Assembly (NCBI GenBank): GCA_020912385.1
Contig: CP087210.1
Coordinates: 1,426,001-1,490,000, forward strand
Origin: Neofusicoccum parvum
Lineage: Eukaryota > Ascomycota > Dothideomycetes > Botryosphaeriales > Botryosphaeriaceae
DNA length: 64,000 nt
Reading direction: 5' to 3'
The position numbers and the translations under genes were made by a program. Shown here piece by piece: positions 1 through 11,433 of the stretch; within the stretch, counting starts at the first letter, position 1; every line of letters starts with the position of its first letter. The notes under the pieces were generated by a model. It ran no database searches. It was not told where the DNA came from and was given only the letters and a program-made list of their open reading frames with translations.

Positions 1-1673
1 GGCCAGCCCACCCACACTTTGTCCAACACCTGCGCTTGATATCCCTTAGAGCCATCTCGCCCACGTGCAGATACCACGGATCCTTGGTTGCTCGGTACAA
101 ATACCAGTTCGACTCGATGAATTCCGGGCGTCCACCCCACCAGCGTAGACCCATTTCGACGTTTCCAGTTGCAGTTGACCATCTCTCGGGGAGGGCAGAA
201 TAACGAGTCCAAAGGGCAGTATACAGAAGATGAGTCTCTATCGCCTCATCCAACTCTCCGGCTAGTGTCAGCAGTCCAGGGTAATAAGCGCTAAGGCTGT
301 CAATCCAAAAAGCTCGCATAGCGCCGGTATACAAATCGACTTGCAAGTAGTGAGGGTGCTGGTGCATCGGACCACGGTAGATGTGTCTTCTGATCCCTGC
401 ATGTGCATCCTGCCATGCGTACAGGAAAGCCTCTGGAGAGTCTGAACGCTCATCTTCCAGATCGTATGGAAGGCCAGAGAGGAGAACGTGGGATTTCAGA
501 GCGTACTCGAAGAAACTGTCAATTCCAGCACCGATCTGCTGAAGTTAGCATTGCAACTTGTGCTGCAGGCAGAAAGAATCCTAACTTACGCCTGTGTATG
601 GGCTGACCCATTGACCTGTTTCGGCATCGATTCCAGACCCAATCAACCCGGTGCTGCTACGTCTGGACCAAATGGCCCAGAACGCTTTCTTCGCGACTTT
701 TTCGAATCCCATATCCCCAGTCAATCTGCTCAGCGTTGAGAATTCAAGCACAAGGCTTCCAGCACCTGCGCTGCAGGTCTCCGTAATCTCAGGAGCTGTG
801 TTTGGGTTCTTCTGACATTGTCCTTGCTCGGGATCCGTGTTCAAGGGCGAATTGGCGTAAAAAGGTATACCAGTGCGGAGATTGACGCGAGGATACGGTA
901 TGCCGGTTGGAGTATGGAAAGCCGGGAGCAGTCTCTTGCCGAGGTCGTAAGCTAGACGTAGGAATTGCCCATCATAGACAAAGCCGCTCGGCCATACAAT
1001 TCCTTGTCGGCCGTCTTTGGTGTCTGTAACCTCTGGAATATACCCTCGTATCGGCAGCTCTCCTACCGCAAAGAGGTGAGCGCTGAGCAAGCCGCCGAGA
1101 CCTCGGATGACCGTCTCAAAGAGCTGTACTTTGCTATCCAGGTCAAATCCTCGCGCTCGTTTCCCTCTGCCACCCGGGCCGGCGGACCCGTCACCGTATT
1201 GTTCGACGAAAAGCTCCACGCCATTCTGGAAGTCTTCCAGCGGCTTCCGGCGTCCGTTTCGATCTGGCGGAGAAGAAGCCAAGATGGCGAGCGTGGACAG
1301 GCTGTCGATCAAAGTCAAAGAATAGTTGCCGAGCACGTCGTTCACTTCGATGTGGGCGGGATTGGCACGGTCTCGAGTCAGGGGTGCGCAGGTCAACGGT
1401 CGCAGCTCATCTTCAGGGAAGGCATGTTTCATGTAGTTGTCGTAGCCATGGTAGAATATGTCTGCGGTTTCCCGTCTACAGTTCAAGGTAAGCGATGGTT
1501 CTGCGCAGGTCCGGGAAGGCGGACTACTTCAGATTCTCGATGGCACTACTAGACATGCAGTGCGCCAGGAGCGCGCCGCCCAACAGCCACAGCAGAAGGC
1601 ATCGCGTGAGACGTGCGGAGCGGCTGAAAGGTGTAGGAGCGGCCCCGAGCAGCGCCGGCCGAGTCGACAGCAT
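1..1673 (-). CDS. mnl1: ER degradation-enhancing alpha-mannosidase-like protein (GH47, EDEM/Mnl1 type), partial
   Basis: This is a GH47 alpha-1,2-mannosidase of the EDEM/Htm1 branch, which trims mannose from misfolded glycoproteins in the ER lumen and marks them for ERAD. Exons on the minus strand are 1673-1528, 1475-590 and 538 to beyond position 1; introns are 52 and 51 nt. The start at 1673 was chosen because it reads through a hydrophobic signal segment (CLLLWLLGGALLAH, about residues 25-38) and splices in frame into the conserved ETADIFYHGYDNYM and FPEDELRPL stretch. Later GH47 landmarks include GAGIDSFFEYALKSHVLL, RPEFIESNWYLYRATKDPWY and a terminal CWTKCGWA at the window edge. At least 523 residues are present; the C-terminal part lies outside. 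The first donor (GTAGTC) is weak, so exon 1 is the least certain part. The gene is head-to-head with TIM50, 337 bp apart. Confidence 0.9.
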
Positions 1674-2010
1674 ACCCTCTCAGAGGTCGGCTCCCAGTGA
1701 CGGCATGGGAGGAGCAGAGCGAACGGAGAAACAGCCAGATTCTCCACGCTCAGGCAGGGACGAAGAGAGGGGCAGAGCGGGCACTGCGGGAGAAAGGACA
1801 GCTGGAGCTTGCATGAGTGACCTCGCCGCGGCGACAGGGCATTGCACCAGCCCGCGCGAGTCAGGCCCGCCAAGGCCGGTGCGCGGAAATTCTGGTGGCG
1901 GCGGCAGCATCATCGCCGTCGCCAGAGCATCCACATCACTCCAGCCTCGCCAATTCGCCTGTGCATCTCTCGGGGCCGCCTTCACCTCGACCCGTCCAGC
2001 TCCCACGGCC
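1674..2010. promoter_or_regulatory. Shared divergent promoter of the EDEM-like gene and TIM50
   Basis: This 337-bp GC-rich interval separates the start codons of two divergently transcribed genes, so both promoters must lie in or overlap it. I see no clear TATA box. Open frames run through it on both strands, but none resembles a protein. Confidence 0.5.
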
Positions 2011-3709
2011 ATGCTCTCGCGCGCAGCCCTCCGTCTCGTCGCAGCCCGTCCGCTGCTTGCGCCGCTGCCCAGAGCGCCCGCGGCGCAGTACGTGCGGAGC
2101 TACGCGAAAGACTTCAAGCATCGCGCCACCCGGAAGGTGAATCCCTACGAGTCGAGCCCTGGCGTTGCTTCGCGGTCGAAGCAGTCCTCCACAGCAGACT
2201 CGTCGGAAGAGACGGGAGAATTCAACACTGCCGCGTCGCCAGACAAGAACACCGCCCCGCAATCATCACCAGCGCCTGGCAAGCCAAAGTCCACACCGTC
2301 AACAGAGCCCGACGCTGCTCCCGATAATGCGGCCCAGGCGCAAAAGCCTCTGCCCGATCTGAGGCACGGCATTCCCTCTACCTTTGCCGAAGAGTTCCTC
2401 AAGTCCACTCCCTCTTCGAAGGAAGAGGCTCCCGAGCCGAAGCCAAATGTCACCGAGGACCCGAAAGCCGAATCATCCGCCGGTGGTGGCGGCGATCGTG
2501 AGGGTGGTGAACTCCCCAAGTCTGCATACGAGACCTCCACCGACAGACGACGAAACTTGTACGCAAACATCACAATGGTCATGGCGGGTGTCTTTGCCGT
2601 TTCTGGTGGTCTGTTTTTGGGTCGGGAGTGGGAATCTGAAGAGGAGGCCAGGCAGCATCATGATATACCGGGCGGCTGGTCTCCCTCAGCTGTGTATGCA
2701 CGTGCGAGGGCAAGGCTGTCGGGATCTCTGGGTTACTACACGGAACCTGCTTTCCCCAAGCTCCTGCCTGAGGTTGATCCCGCACCCCCGTTCACGCTCG
2801 TATTGAGCTTGGAAGACCTGCTCGTGCACAGTGAATGGACGCGCGAGCATGGTTGGCGATTTGCCAAGAGACCCGGCGTGGACTACTTCCTCCGCTACCT
2901 CTGCCAGTACTACGAGCTCGTAATCTTCACCAGCCTGCCCATGGCCAACGCCGATCCCGTCATCAGGAAATTGGATCCCTTCCATGTCGTCATGTGGCCG
3001 CTTTTCAGAGAGGCTACGCGTTATGAGAAGGGCCAGTATGTCAAGGTACGCTGTTCCTTTGTAGAATCACGACTTATATATGGCAACCCTGAATTTCTAA
3101 CAAGTCATCCAGGATCTGTCCTACCTGAACCGTGACTTGAGCAAAACCATCATCATCGACACCAAGGCCGAGCACGTCAAGAACCAGCCTGAGAACGCAG
3201 TCATTTTGAACCCGTGGAAGGGCGAGAGGAACGACAAGGGTCTCGTCTCCCTGATCCCCTTCCTTGAATACGTGGCAACTATGGGCATCACCGATGTGCG
3301 GACAGCCCTGAAATCTTTCGAGGGTAAGGATATTGCCACTGAATTCGCCGCCCGTGAGAAGAAGGCTCGCGAAGCTTTCCACAAGCAGCTGGAGGAGGAG
3401 AAGGCACGGAAGCCTAGGCGCAGCGGCATGAGCGCACTCGCAGGTGCGCTTGGCATGAAGCCGACCTCCCAGGGCGGCCTCATTGTTGGTGAGGAAAGCG
3501 CAGCTGAGGGCTTCGCTAAGGGTAAGATGCTCTCGGATCAAATTCGCGAGCGTGGCATGAAGCAGTACGAGATGATGGAGAAGGAAATTCGCGAGAATGG
3601 CGAGAAGTGGCTTAAGGAAATGGCTGAGGAGGAGAAGAAGGCTCAAGAAGAGCAGATGAAGAGCATGAAGAGCGGCCTCTTCGGATTCCTCGGCTCGAAA
3701 CCGGAGTAA
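2011..3709 (+). CDS. TIM50: Mitochondrial inner-membrane translocase subunit TIM50
   Basis: TIM50 is the presequence receptor of the TIM23 complex; it faces the intermembrane space and hands preproteins from TOM to TIM23. Exons are 2011-3045 and 3113-3709 with a 67-nt intron; the product is 543 aa. The N-terminus is an Arg/Ala-rich presequence, followed by a Pro/Ser/Glu-rich linker, one TM segment near residues 185-205 (ITMVMAGVFAVSGGLFLG) and an FCP1/NIF-like domain from about residue 258 (LSLEDLLVHSEWTREHGWR, then KRPGVDYFLRYL). The phosphatase DXDX motif of FCP1 enzymes is replaced by SLED, as is usual for TIM50, which is not a phosphatase. The C-terminal third is Lys/Glu-rich and probably helical. 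The ATG at 2011 was chosen over the long open frame upstream because it begins the presequence. Confidence 0.95.
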
Positions 3710-4699
3710 GGAAAATGAGCGGTCAAGCAGTACGAGGGTGTCGGAGCACGATGAGCAATGAGCGTAATTATTGGATTCGGACATGGGAAAAGGAGACGGT
3801 TGTGAGGACTAAGGATTTTCCACTCTTCTGGTCGATGCATCGTATGGCAGGGTTCATTTCGGGTTCGCCGCAAGACAAGTGTTATGATGTACATTTAACA
3901 TCTTTGGTGGGTGGGGGAAACACGAGGCTGACTGCAGCAATTCTTGTAAAGCATGTATTATTTATTTGAGAGGCCCAAAAGCGAAAGAACTTCACATCCT
4001 TACCACTGGGCAGATCTTGTCTCCTGACCCTTTGATACGCTCATTTACCGGGAAACAAAGCGCGAAAGATGTTAGTGAACTCAAACGATACGAAGATGTA
4101 AAGGCTGACTGTAAGCACCCAGGTATCGCGAGTGCGAGGTGCTTTTGGTAGATCGGGAACCCTCTGAACCATGTTTTGAGATGAGCTAAGGCTCTGCCTG
4201 GCGTTGGACGTCCAGAGGCGCCACAGCTGTCAAGCTCGAGGACGAAGCCTTTCCAGTATTTCGCAGACTTGCGCACACTTTCTGTTGCCATCCAAGGCTC
4301 CGCAGCGATGACCCATTCTTGGCGTCTGGGGTGATGGTCATTTACATGCCTGCATAAGCGCTGGCCGGAGGTGTCTGACGCCTGGATCCAGCTATTCTTG
4401 ACGCGGACAGAGCATCGGAGGAAACGGTTTACTCAGTTCCGGCCTTGTCCGGTGTGCAAGCGCTCGAACGGGGCTAGGGCCGCCCAAGCAAGCTAGAGCG
4501 CTGAGTCATCTTTTGGAGGGTGGCCGCTCAGTCGTAGAACCGCCGCCTGCCTCGCGCGTGTGCAGCCCGTGCGAGCGGCCGCGTCTTTCTCCGGCCGGCA
4601 GCAGAATCCGGCTGACTTCCCCTCAAATCTTCCCTCTCGAAATGATACACTCCTCCTCCGCACTGTATCGCAGTTTCGTAACGGGTAAGGATTACAGCC
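3710..4699. other. Intergenic region between TIM50 and the zinc finger/TENA gene
   Basis: About 1 kb holding the TIM50 3' end and the promoter of the next gene. Only short, unrelated open frames occur on either strand. I see no RNA gene or repeat. Confidence 0.4.
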
Positions 4700-6430
4700 A
4701 TGGGACGAGTAAGAGCCGCCCTCCACCACCCTCTGCGCCTCGATTTCAATGTCGCTGACCTCCTAGCATGCAAATCCCGATATCCGTCGTGCGTTCCAGG
4801 AATACACGGACGAGTCAACGCCGTCAAAAGTGCGTTCCACCTCCTTCCTTGGTCTTGCGACCGACGCCCGGCCCCAGAAGGTCGCGATGCAATAGCCATG
4901 CAGACGCGAAGCAAGCGCCAGCTGGTGATTTCTTCGCGTCGGCCGACTTCTTCGACGCTGCTCGGCGTGCGTCATGCCTGCCGATTGACGCTACTGCTGT
5001 TGCGACACCGGGCTTTGTCTCGCGCAAGTCGCTTTTTTTTTTTACCTTCGTCCCTCGCTGACTGAGTGACTATAGTGCGCCAAAGTACGATGCTTGCACT
5101 GCGGATTCACGCGCGCAAAGAACACTACGCGCCAGATTGAGCACTTGCAGTCATGTCAGTCCTACCTTAACTCGCCGGACGCGACTATGCACCTCCAACA
5201 GAACGCGGCAAACAACACCAATATCGATCCGAGCATGACGCAAGAGGGCACACCCAACCGCGGCATCCTGAACGGCACCCACCCAAACCCCAACCTCCAA
5301 GTCCACCGCCGTGGCCCCAACACGAACAAGCGCACGCGTGAAGGCCAACCCATTGCTCCACACCCCGGCCCTCCTCCGCCGCAGAGTCCTTCTCTCGTCG
5401 CACACCTCCTCAACCGCTTCCAGGGCGCTTTCACGGCCGCAACCCAGCAGCCGTTCTTGTCCCACGCGGGTTGCGGTACACTGTCAGCGCCTGCCCTCAC
5501 ACAATGGCTGGTGCAAGATGCGCACTATGCGCGGGGATATATCAGATTCATCGGCAACATGCTGGCGAAGCTGCGGTTGCCGGTCGTGCCCAACAGCCAA
5601 TTCCACCAGACCTACCGTGTCATGGATCTCCTGATCAGTGCCCTTAACAACATTCGCCGTGAAATGACCTTCTTTGAGATTACCGCGACCAAATTCGGCC
5701 TCCAGATGACGGAAGAGCCGCCGAATCGCATTACGCGCGCGTACTTAGACTTGTTCATGAGCAGCACAAGCAGTGGTGCAAGCTTGCTCGAGGGTATGGT
5801 CGTCCTTTGGGCTACCGAGCATGTAAGCCAACCAGCCATTGGAGCTCTCGAATACGTTCAAGGGTGTTGACCGTTCCTCGTTAGTGTTACCGCACCGCAT
5901 GGAGTTATGCCTCGTCATTCACCCCCACACTATCCACCCCCTCAAACGAACCTCACATCGTCGCGCTACACCAGCAGCTCATTCCGAACTGGACGTCCGC
6001 CCCATTCTCGAAGTTTGTAGACGCGTGCCGCAGTCTGGTGGATGAATTGGCGAACACAACCACATCACCCAACGGCAAGGAGGAGATGATACGGTGCGAA
6101 CAGCTGTTCGAGCATGTTTGCTGGCTTGAGGAACGCTTCTGGCCAGATGTCGACGGTATGGGCGAGGAGGATGAGACGGCTCGCTTGGCAACCCACGGCG
6201 GCCATCATTCTGCCAGTGGAGCAGCGCACACTCACCCCACGCACTCCATGACCGGAGGTGTCGGCAGTGGCATGGGAGGCAACTCGACACCAAACATGGG
6301 CATGAGTGTGAACACCGGACTGGGCAGCGGCATGGGTGGCATGGAGACACCTTCAAGAGACTCGGGCAACTCCTTCACCGGAGCTCTGAACGGAATTGCT
6401 GAGGCGGCAAACGGAACTCCTGGATCGTGA
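4700..6430 (+). CDS. BED-like zinc finger plus TENA/THI-4 (haem-oxygenase-like fold) fusion protein
   Basis: Exons are 4700-4708, 4767-4829, 5076-5822 and 5885-6430; introns are 58, 246 and 62 nt, and the product is 454 aa. The first coding exon is only 9 nt (Met-Gly-Arg) but joins in frame to ANPDIRRAFQEYTDESTPSK. A CX2C...HX4C finger follows (CLHCG, then NTTRQIEHLQSC, about residues 29-53), spaced like BED-type fingers. A disordered Pro/Asn linker leads into a TENA/THI-4/PQQC-like helical domain from about residue 125 (FLSHAGCGTLSAPALTQWLVQD, WATEHCYRTAWSYA, LIPNWTSAPFSKFVDACRSL). The tail is Gly/Met/Ser-rich. TENA proteins act in thiamine salvage as aminopyrimidine hydrolases, but catalysis here is unproven. 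The finger suggests DNA or protein binding. The domain calls rest on motif resemblance only. Confidence 0.8.
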
Positions 6431-9330
6431 GTTGAGTAGCGGACGACCGAGGGGACGGGTCGTGTCGAAACGGAGACGGTAAACAAAAGGCATTGGGTCT
6501 CGGGGACAGGGCTAATGTAATAGGGTGTTCTGGTGCATTGTCTTTCCAGGGTCGGGCATGATTTTGGGGCGGCTTCCTCTCTTCTCGCGTCATGGCTTCC
6601 TTTCACAGCTTTGTCTTATTCTCATTGGTCTTGCAATGATCTAGCGGAGCATGGTTTCTAGCGCGATTTCGGATTGTCTGATCATAGTCCTCGCTGAGCA
6701 TGGCATTAATGCAGCATCTGCATAGCACATAGTCGGTACGATCTGCGCTTCGTGTGCGGTCCCCCACCTTTGAGGGGGCTGCTCTCCTCAACTTCTTTCC
6801 AGAAACCATTGGCGCTGAACGAGAGTCTATTTGCCCTTCAATTCAGTGGCATTCGTGTGCCAAGCTAGCACAGGATGTGTTGGCCCTCCGCGCGACAATT
6901 CCTCTTCCTGGCCGTTTTGACTCAACGTCGAAAGTCTTACTCTAATTCGAAGCTTACGAGTCGGCACTTGCTCTCTTGTTAAAAGCTTGAAGGGCTTACG
7001 TCGGAGGATCTTGACTCAACAGTTTTGCTCGCTGAATCGACCGATGTCGTTGGTGGTTGGCTTTCTCCAATTTCCGGATCACGAACGCGCCTTCTTGGAA
7101 GCTCATCTCTGCGTACGAACGCTCCGCCTTCAAAGAACACGGGAATCCTTCGAGGAGCCCTTCAGCGAGAGAGACGCGGCAGGCAACGCGCAGGCAAATG
7201 GGCCATGTTGCATGAAGTGGGCGTCACACCGCCTGTCAGAACAAGGCCGACGTTCGCATTTCAGGCAGGTCGTGCGGGGCCACGTGCCAGGGCCGATCCC
7301 CTCGCGTCGAGGCGGGCTGCCGATATCATAATCGACAGTGCGATCAACAGTTCGTCTGGCCGTCGACCGCTGGGCCCAGGGACAGCCTTACCAAAAGCCG
7401 TCGCGCGGACCTAGCGCAGGGGATCAGCACCTGCAGGACGGCGGCGATACGTTGCACGGCGGCGGGCTTCTTTCTGCAAGCTCTCGCGAGTCCCGCCAGG
7501 CGCATGAGAGGAAACGGAGCGCGGTAACTATTGGCAGTGGCGCCTCAGGCTCGTCTGCCATGCGGGCGTAACGAGAAAAGGGGGCTCTCTCCTCTGGTGC
7601 GAAATCTCGCTTTGCGCGGTGAACACGACTCTTCGCAGCACCGCAGCAATACGCAGTACGCTTCCACGCAAATCTCCGACTTAAGCGTGGTGCTATATAG
7701 TCACTCGCGTTTGGCTCGTATCCTGTGCGTTTTAAACAAGCCTGCGCGAGGCATAGGCGTTGGGCGGTTTCGTCAGCGACGCACTCTATGCAAGACAAGG
7801 GACCGTGGTCGCGAGCTGCGAGTCATGTCTGCCCTGCGGATAAAGTTGATCAGCGAGCCCTGTCGGCGAATGCGCTGCCTGGCTGCCTTTTTTTCTCCGC
7901 ACTCGGGCCAAGCGACATGGCGAGCGGCGGCCCTCGCGTGCTGCCATCCCACTTCACTTAGTCGACGGCTGCACCGCCTCTTCGGCCAAGCCTGCTCGCG
8001 ACGAGAGGGCGGGCGGCAAGTGTGGCACGGAGAGGGCACGCGCCGCAGCGCGTAGCGTCGTGGCGGCCGCGGTCCTTGGACGTGTCGGGCGAGATGAAGC
8101 CCCGTTTGATCTCCGGGGCTGCTGCGGACGAAACTTGTGCCCCGCGAGGGTGGCTTTGCGCGTGTGAGGACGGCGAGCGAGGAAACATTGGGGAGGGAGA
8201 GGCGCGCGGGGAATGCGGTGCGATTGGCGCATGAAGTTATGCGTTTGAGCGCGGCCGGGCAGAGGGCCGTTTTTGCCGGCCAGCGAGTCGCACTGGGGTG
8301 CAGTAGGCGCTGGATGGCTGCCTGGTGCCTGCCAAGCTGGAGCAGCGGCCCTATGAGGCCAGGCGGCACGCGGGCTTGCGGCGAAGCGTGGCGAATGAAG
8401 CGATGGAGCGCAGCGCCGGCTGATGTCACACCCCTGTCGCTCCCGCCTCGTACCTGCATGCATCGCCTGAGACAGGCACCTCCATTCCTTCAGCCTCTCG
8501 CCCACAGCGCGCCCCGCCGCCCTGGCGAGATGCCGCACCCCTCGGCCTGCGCTGCGCTGCGACTCGCCGCGCGCCGTCCACGTCGCCCGCCGTGTAGATA
8601 GTAGCCAGCAACAGCGCGCGCGACGGCGGCGAGGCGCCGCGCTCCACCACCGAAGCGCGCGATGCCCGCCGCCAGCCCCGCCATCATCTCCGCCATGCCG
8701 CCGCTCGCGCCCTCTGCCAGCATCGCGAGGTAAGATTGGAACGCGGCCGTCGCCCGGGGTTAGCCGGATCATCCAATTTCCCCTCTGCCGGCGAAGCTTT
8801 GCCTCCATCCGCACGTCGGACAGCGCGGCCAAGCCCGCGATGCCCGCCCGCACGCAGCGCCATTGGGCGCGCTGGCACACGTCCCCGCCTGAAGACTGAA
8901 GGAACAGCGCCGCAAGTGCGCCTGACGCAGGCGCCCGCGCCCCGAGCACCAATTGCCAGGACCGCTGGGCTGATGGAGTCCGCGCGGATGATGCCCGCCG
9001 CTGCCACCTCGACCACCCATGCCACCTTAGCTTCGTATTGCACACGCCGCGAGCAGTCTAGCCTGCCGCAAGCGCACTTCTATTTTCTGCCTGCCTGGGC
9101 GCTGTGCATCCTTCCGTGCCATTATTTCCTCGACCAGCCAGACTCTTAAAAGTCCCAGTCGCCCAGGAAGCCTTCGAAGCTCCAGCCGCTCCTTCGCATA
9201 ATCGCTCACCACCGCACAGTCGACCACACTCGCTGTAGCCAGTCACTCTTTTCTAACACACCCACACTCTTTACACCAAACCAAACCAAACCAAACCAAA
9301 CAACCCAAACACCTCACTCCCACCGCCACA
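6431..9330. other. Long intergenic region before the GPI-protein gene
   Basis: This 2.9-kb stretch is GC-rich from about 7.9 to 9.1 kb and carries long open frames on both strands (for example 7954-9045 on the minus strand). Their translations are Arg/Ala-rich and resemble no protein family, as expected by chance in GC-rich DNA. A pentanucleotide run lies just before 9331. No RNA gene was recognised. Confidence 0.4.
9275..9301 (+). repeat. CCAAA pentanucleotide tandem repeat in the 5' leader
   Basis: About five copies of a 5-bp unit (ccaaa) sit 30-56 nt upstream of the start codon at 9331. They are probably within the 5' untranslated region. Confidence 0.8.
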
Positions 9331-10447
9331 ATGGTTGCCAACAAGGACTTCTCCATCTTCGCCCTCTTCACGGCCGGCCTGGCCGCCCTCGTCCGCGCTG
9401 ACGACGGCCCCACCGCCAACGCCGTCCGCCTCCCGGGTCTCGGTGATGTACGTCCATGTGCCCCCCATGCTGGAAATCCTGCGTTGCCGTGGTGTTTGCA
9501 TTCCAGCGGGAAGGATTTGTCTCGCGAAAGAGCTTCCAGCTGACCAGTGCGCTTAGATCGTCCCCGCTGGCGAGCGCTACGACATCAAGTGGGATGCCGA
9601 CACTCCCTACGCCGGCGGCACCGTCACCCTCGTTCTGCTGAAGGGCCCGTCCACCAACGCCGTCCCCTTCCAGACCATCGTTGCCGGCACCGAGAACGAC
9701 GGCTCGTACGAGTGGTACCCCAGCACCGACCTCGAGGACTCCAACGGCGACACCGGCTACGGCATCAAGCTGATCATCGACGCCAACGGTGCCTACCAAT
9801 GTAAGTCCGACTGCCATGGTCATTCTGGTCCCGATCAGACGTGCAAATGCTCACACTTCGCAGACACCACCCAGTTCGGCATCTCCAACAAGAAGGTCGT
9901 TTCGTCCAGCGCCGCTGCCACCACCTCCTCCGCCGCCTCTGTTGATGCTGCCTCTGCCACCGCCGCGGCTTCCACCACCACCCCCGCTGGCAACGAGACC
10001 TACGTTACTGAGGTCGTCACCGCCTACACCACCTTCTGCCCGGTTGCCACCGAGATCACCCACGGCGGCAAGACCTACACCGTCACCACCCCCACCACCC
10101 TGACCATCACCGACTGCCCCGGCGGTTGCACTGTCACCAAGCCCGTCTACACCTCGGTCGTCACTGCCTGCTCCACCTGCTCCACCTCTGCTCCCGTTGC
10201 TCCCGTTCCCACCACCGCTGGCTCCCAGGGCGGCTCGTACCCGTACCCCCCGTACGCCCCGATCAGCAACGGCACCGTCTCATACAGCAAGCCCGCCATT
10301 GGCTCCACCACCACCCCCGGTGTTAAGAGTACCCCCGCTGCCACCACCCCCGGCTCTCCTCTGTACACCGGCGCCGCCTCTGCCTTCAAGGCCAGCGGTG
10401 TCGTCGGTGCCGTTGCCGCCATGGGTGCTGCTTTCTTCGCTCTCTAA
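9331..10447 (+). CDS. GPI-anchored Ser/Thr-rich cell-wall/membrane protein (Kre9/KNH-like N-terminal domain)
   Basis: This is a secreted, probably GPI-anchored surface protein. Exons are 9331-9447, 9557-9800 and 9864-10447; introns are 109 and 63 nt, and the product is 314 aa. A signal peptide ends near ALVRADD (about residue 24). A short beta-rich domain follows, with GERYDIKWDADTP, TLVLLKG and YGIKLIIDANGAYQYT, resembling the Ser-Thr-rich GPI-anchored (Kre9/KNH) family. The rest is a Ser/Thr/Ala/Pro stalk, likely O-mannosylated, containing a ThrVal/Cys block (VTEVVTAYTTFCP, CPGGCTVTKPVYTSVVTAC) common in fungal wall proteins. The C-terminus is hydrophobic (GVVGAVAAMGAAFFAL), fitting a GPI signal. 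The function is probably structural, in the wall or in adhesion. Confidence 0.85.
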
Positions 10448-11112
10448 ATGTCTCATATTTAGAGATTGTGGTGCGGGGCGTTCATTTCAGCGGCTGCTGT
10501 TTGTTTACAGTACCATCTAATTGGTAATGTGTAAGAGAGACATGCGAGTAGGGTTCGAAAGGGAATAGAGAGCGGTTACGCTTGATACAGGCCTTTTTTC
10601 TTCTTTTCTTGTATACCATCGGGGGAGCATCTTCACCCGCACTATACCAGACCACTTTTTTTCTCTTCTCTTTGTTGATACCTCAGCTTTTTTCTTGGTC
10701 AAGCGTAACGTAAAGCATCATGATGTTCCTGCTACAATTTTTGCACGTGCTGTGATAGTGTGATTGTTGCCAGTCTTGACTAACATTCGCGACCTACAAA
10801 CTCCGGACAATCTAGGCCGAGCCCATGTGTGGCCATTGAGGCATGCACGCGGATGAAAGTGGTGTGCTCCTTGCTGCGAATTCGTGCGCAGCATGGAATC
10901 CTTCAACCCCACACGCGCGCATTCTTGGGAAAAGAGGGGGAAAAGCGGCGGAAAACAATCGAATCCAGTTGGGATCTTGTGAAACGCCCGCATTTTCGAC
11001 CCGGCCTGATCCTCGCGGCAAACAGACCGATCACCACGGCGTCGATTCCACCAAAAACGACGAAGCCATATATCCCCTGACCTAAAGAACGCCCCCCTCG
11101 AGACGCCGCCAC

Positions 11113-11135
11113 AGCCAGCCAGCCAGCCAGCCAGC
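11113..11135. repeat. AGCC tetranucleotide microsatellite
   Basis: Nearly six perfect copies of agcc in a row, followed by an A9 tract. Confidence 0.85.
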
Positions 11136-11342
11136 TAGCCGCAAAAAAAAAACCCACAAGCCGTCGGCACATTTCCAAAACGTCCGCGAAGCGCCATGGA
11201 AGCATCCGCCGGCGCGCCACGGTGGGAAACAAGATAGGGGATCTGCACTACCCTCTCGTACGGACGGCCCGACGCCGACCTAGCGCGCGCCTTCTTTGCC
11301 CAACCGCTCGGTGGAGGAAAGGGGAAGGAGCGTGGTGTTGGT

Positions 11343-11433
11343 GGCGGCGGCGGCGGCGGCGTCGCGTCTGCGTTGGAGCGCCACGGATCCCTCGCTGCTT
11401 CCTTTCGGCCCTGCCCACCACCACCACCACCAC
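11343..11433. repeat. GGC and CAC trinucleotide microsatellites
   Basis: (GGC)6 at 11343-11360 and (CAC)6 at 11416-11433, in otherwise unassigned DNA. Confidence 0.8.

Noticed and set aside
1495..2010. Upstream in-frame extension of TIM50
   Set aside because: The extension overlaps the divergent promoter and the first EDEM-like exon and lacks presequence character; the ATG at 2011 starts a good mitochondrial presequence.
7954..9045. 363-codon open frame on the minus strand
   Set aside because: GC-rich, Arg/Ala-biased translation with overlapping frames on both strands; no domain, no splice logic.
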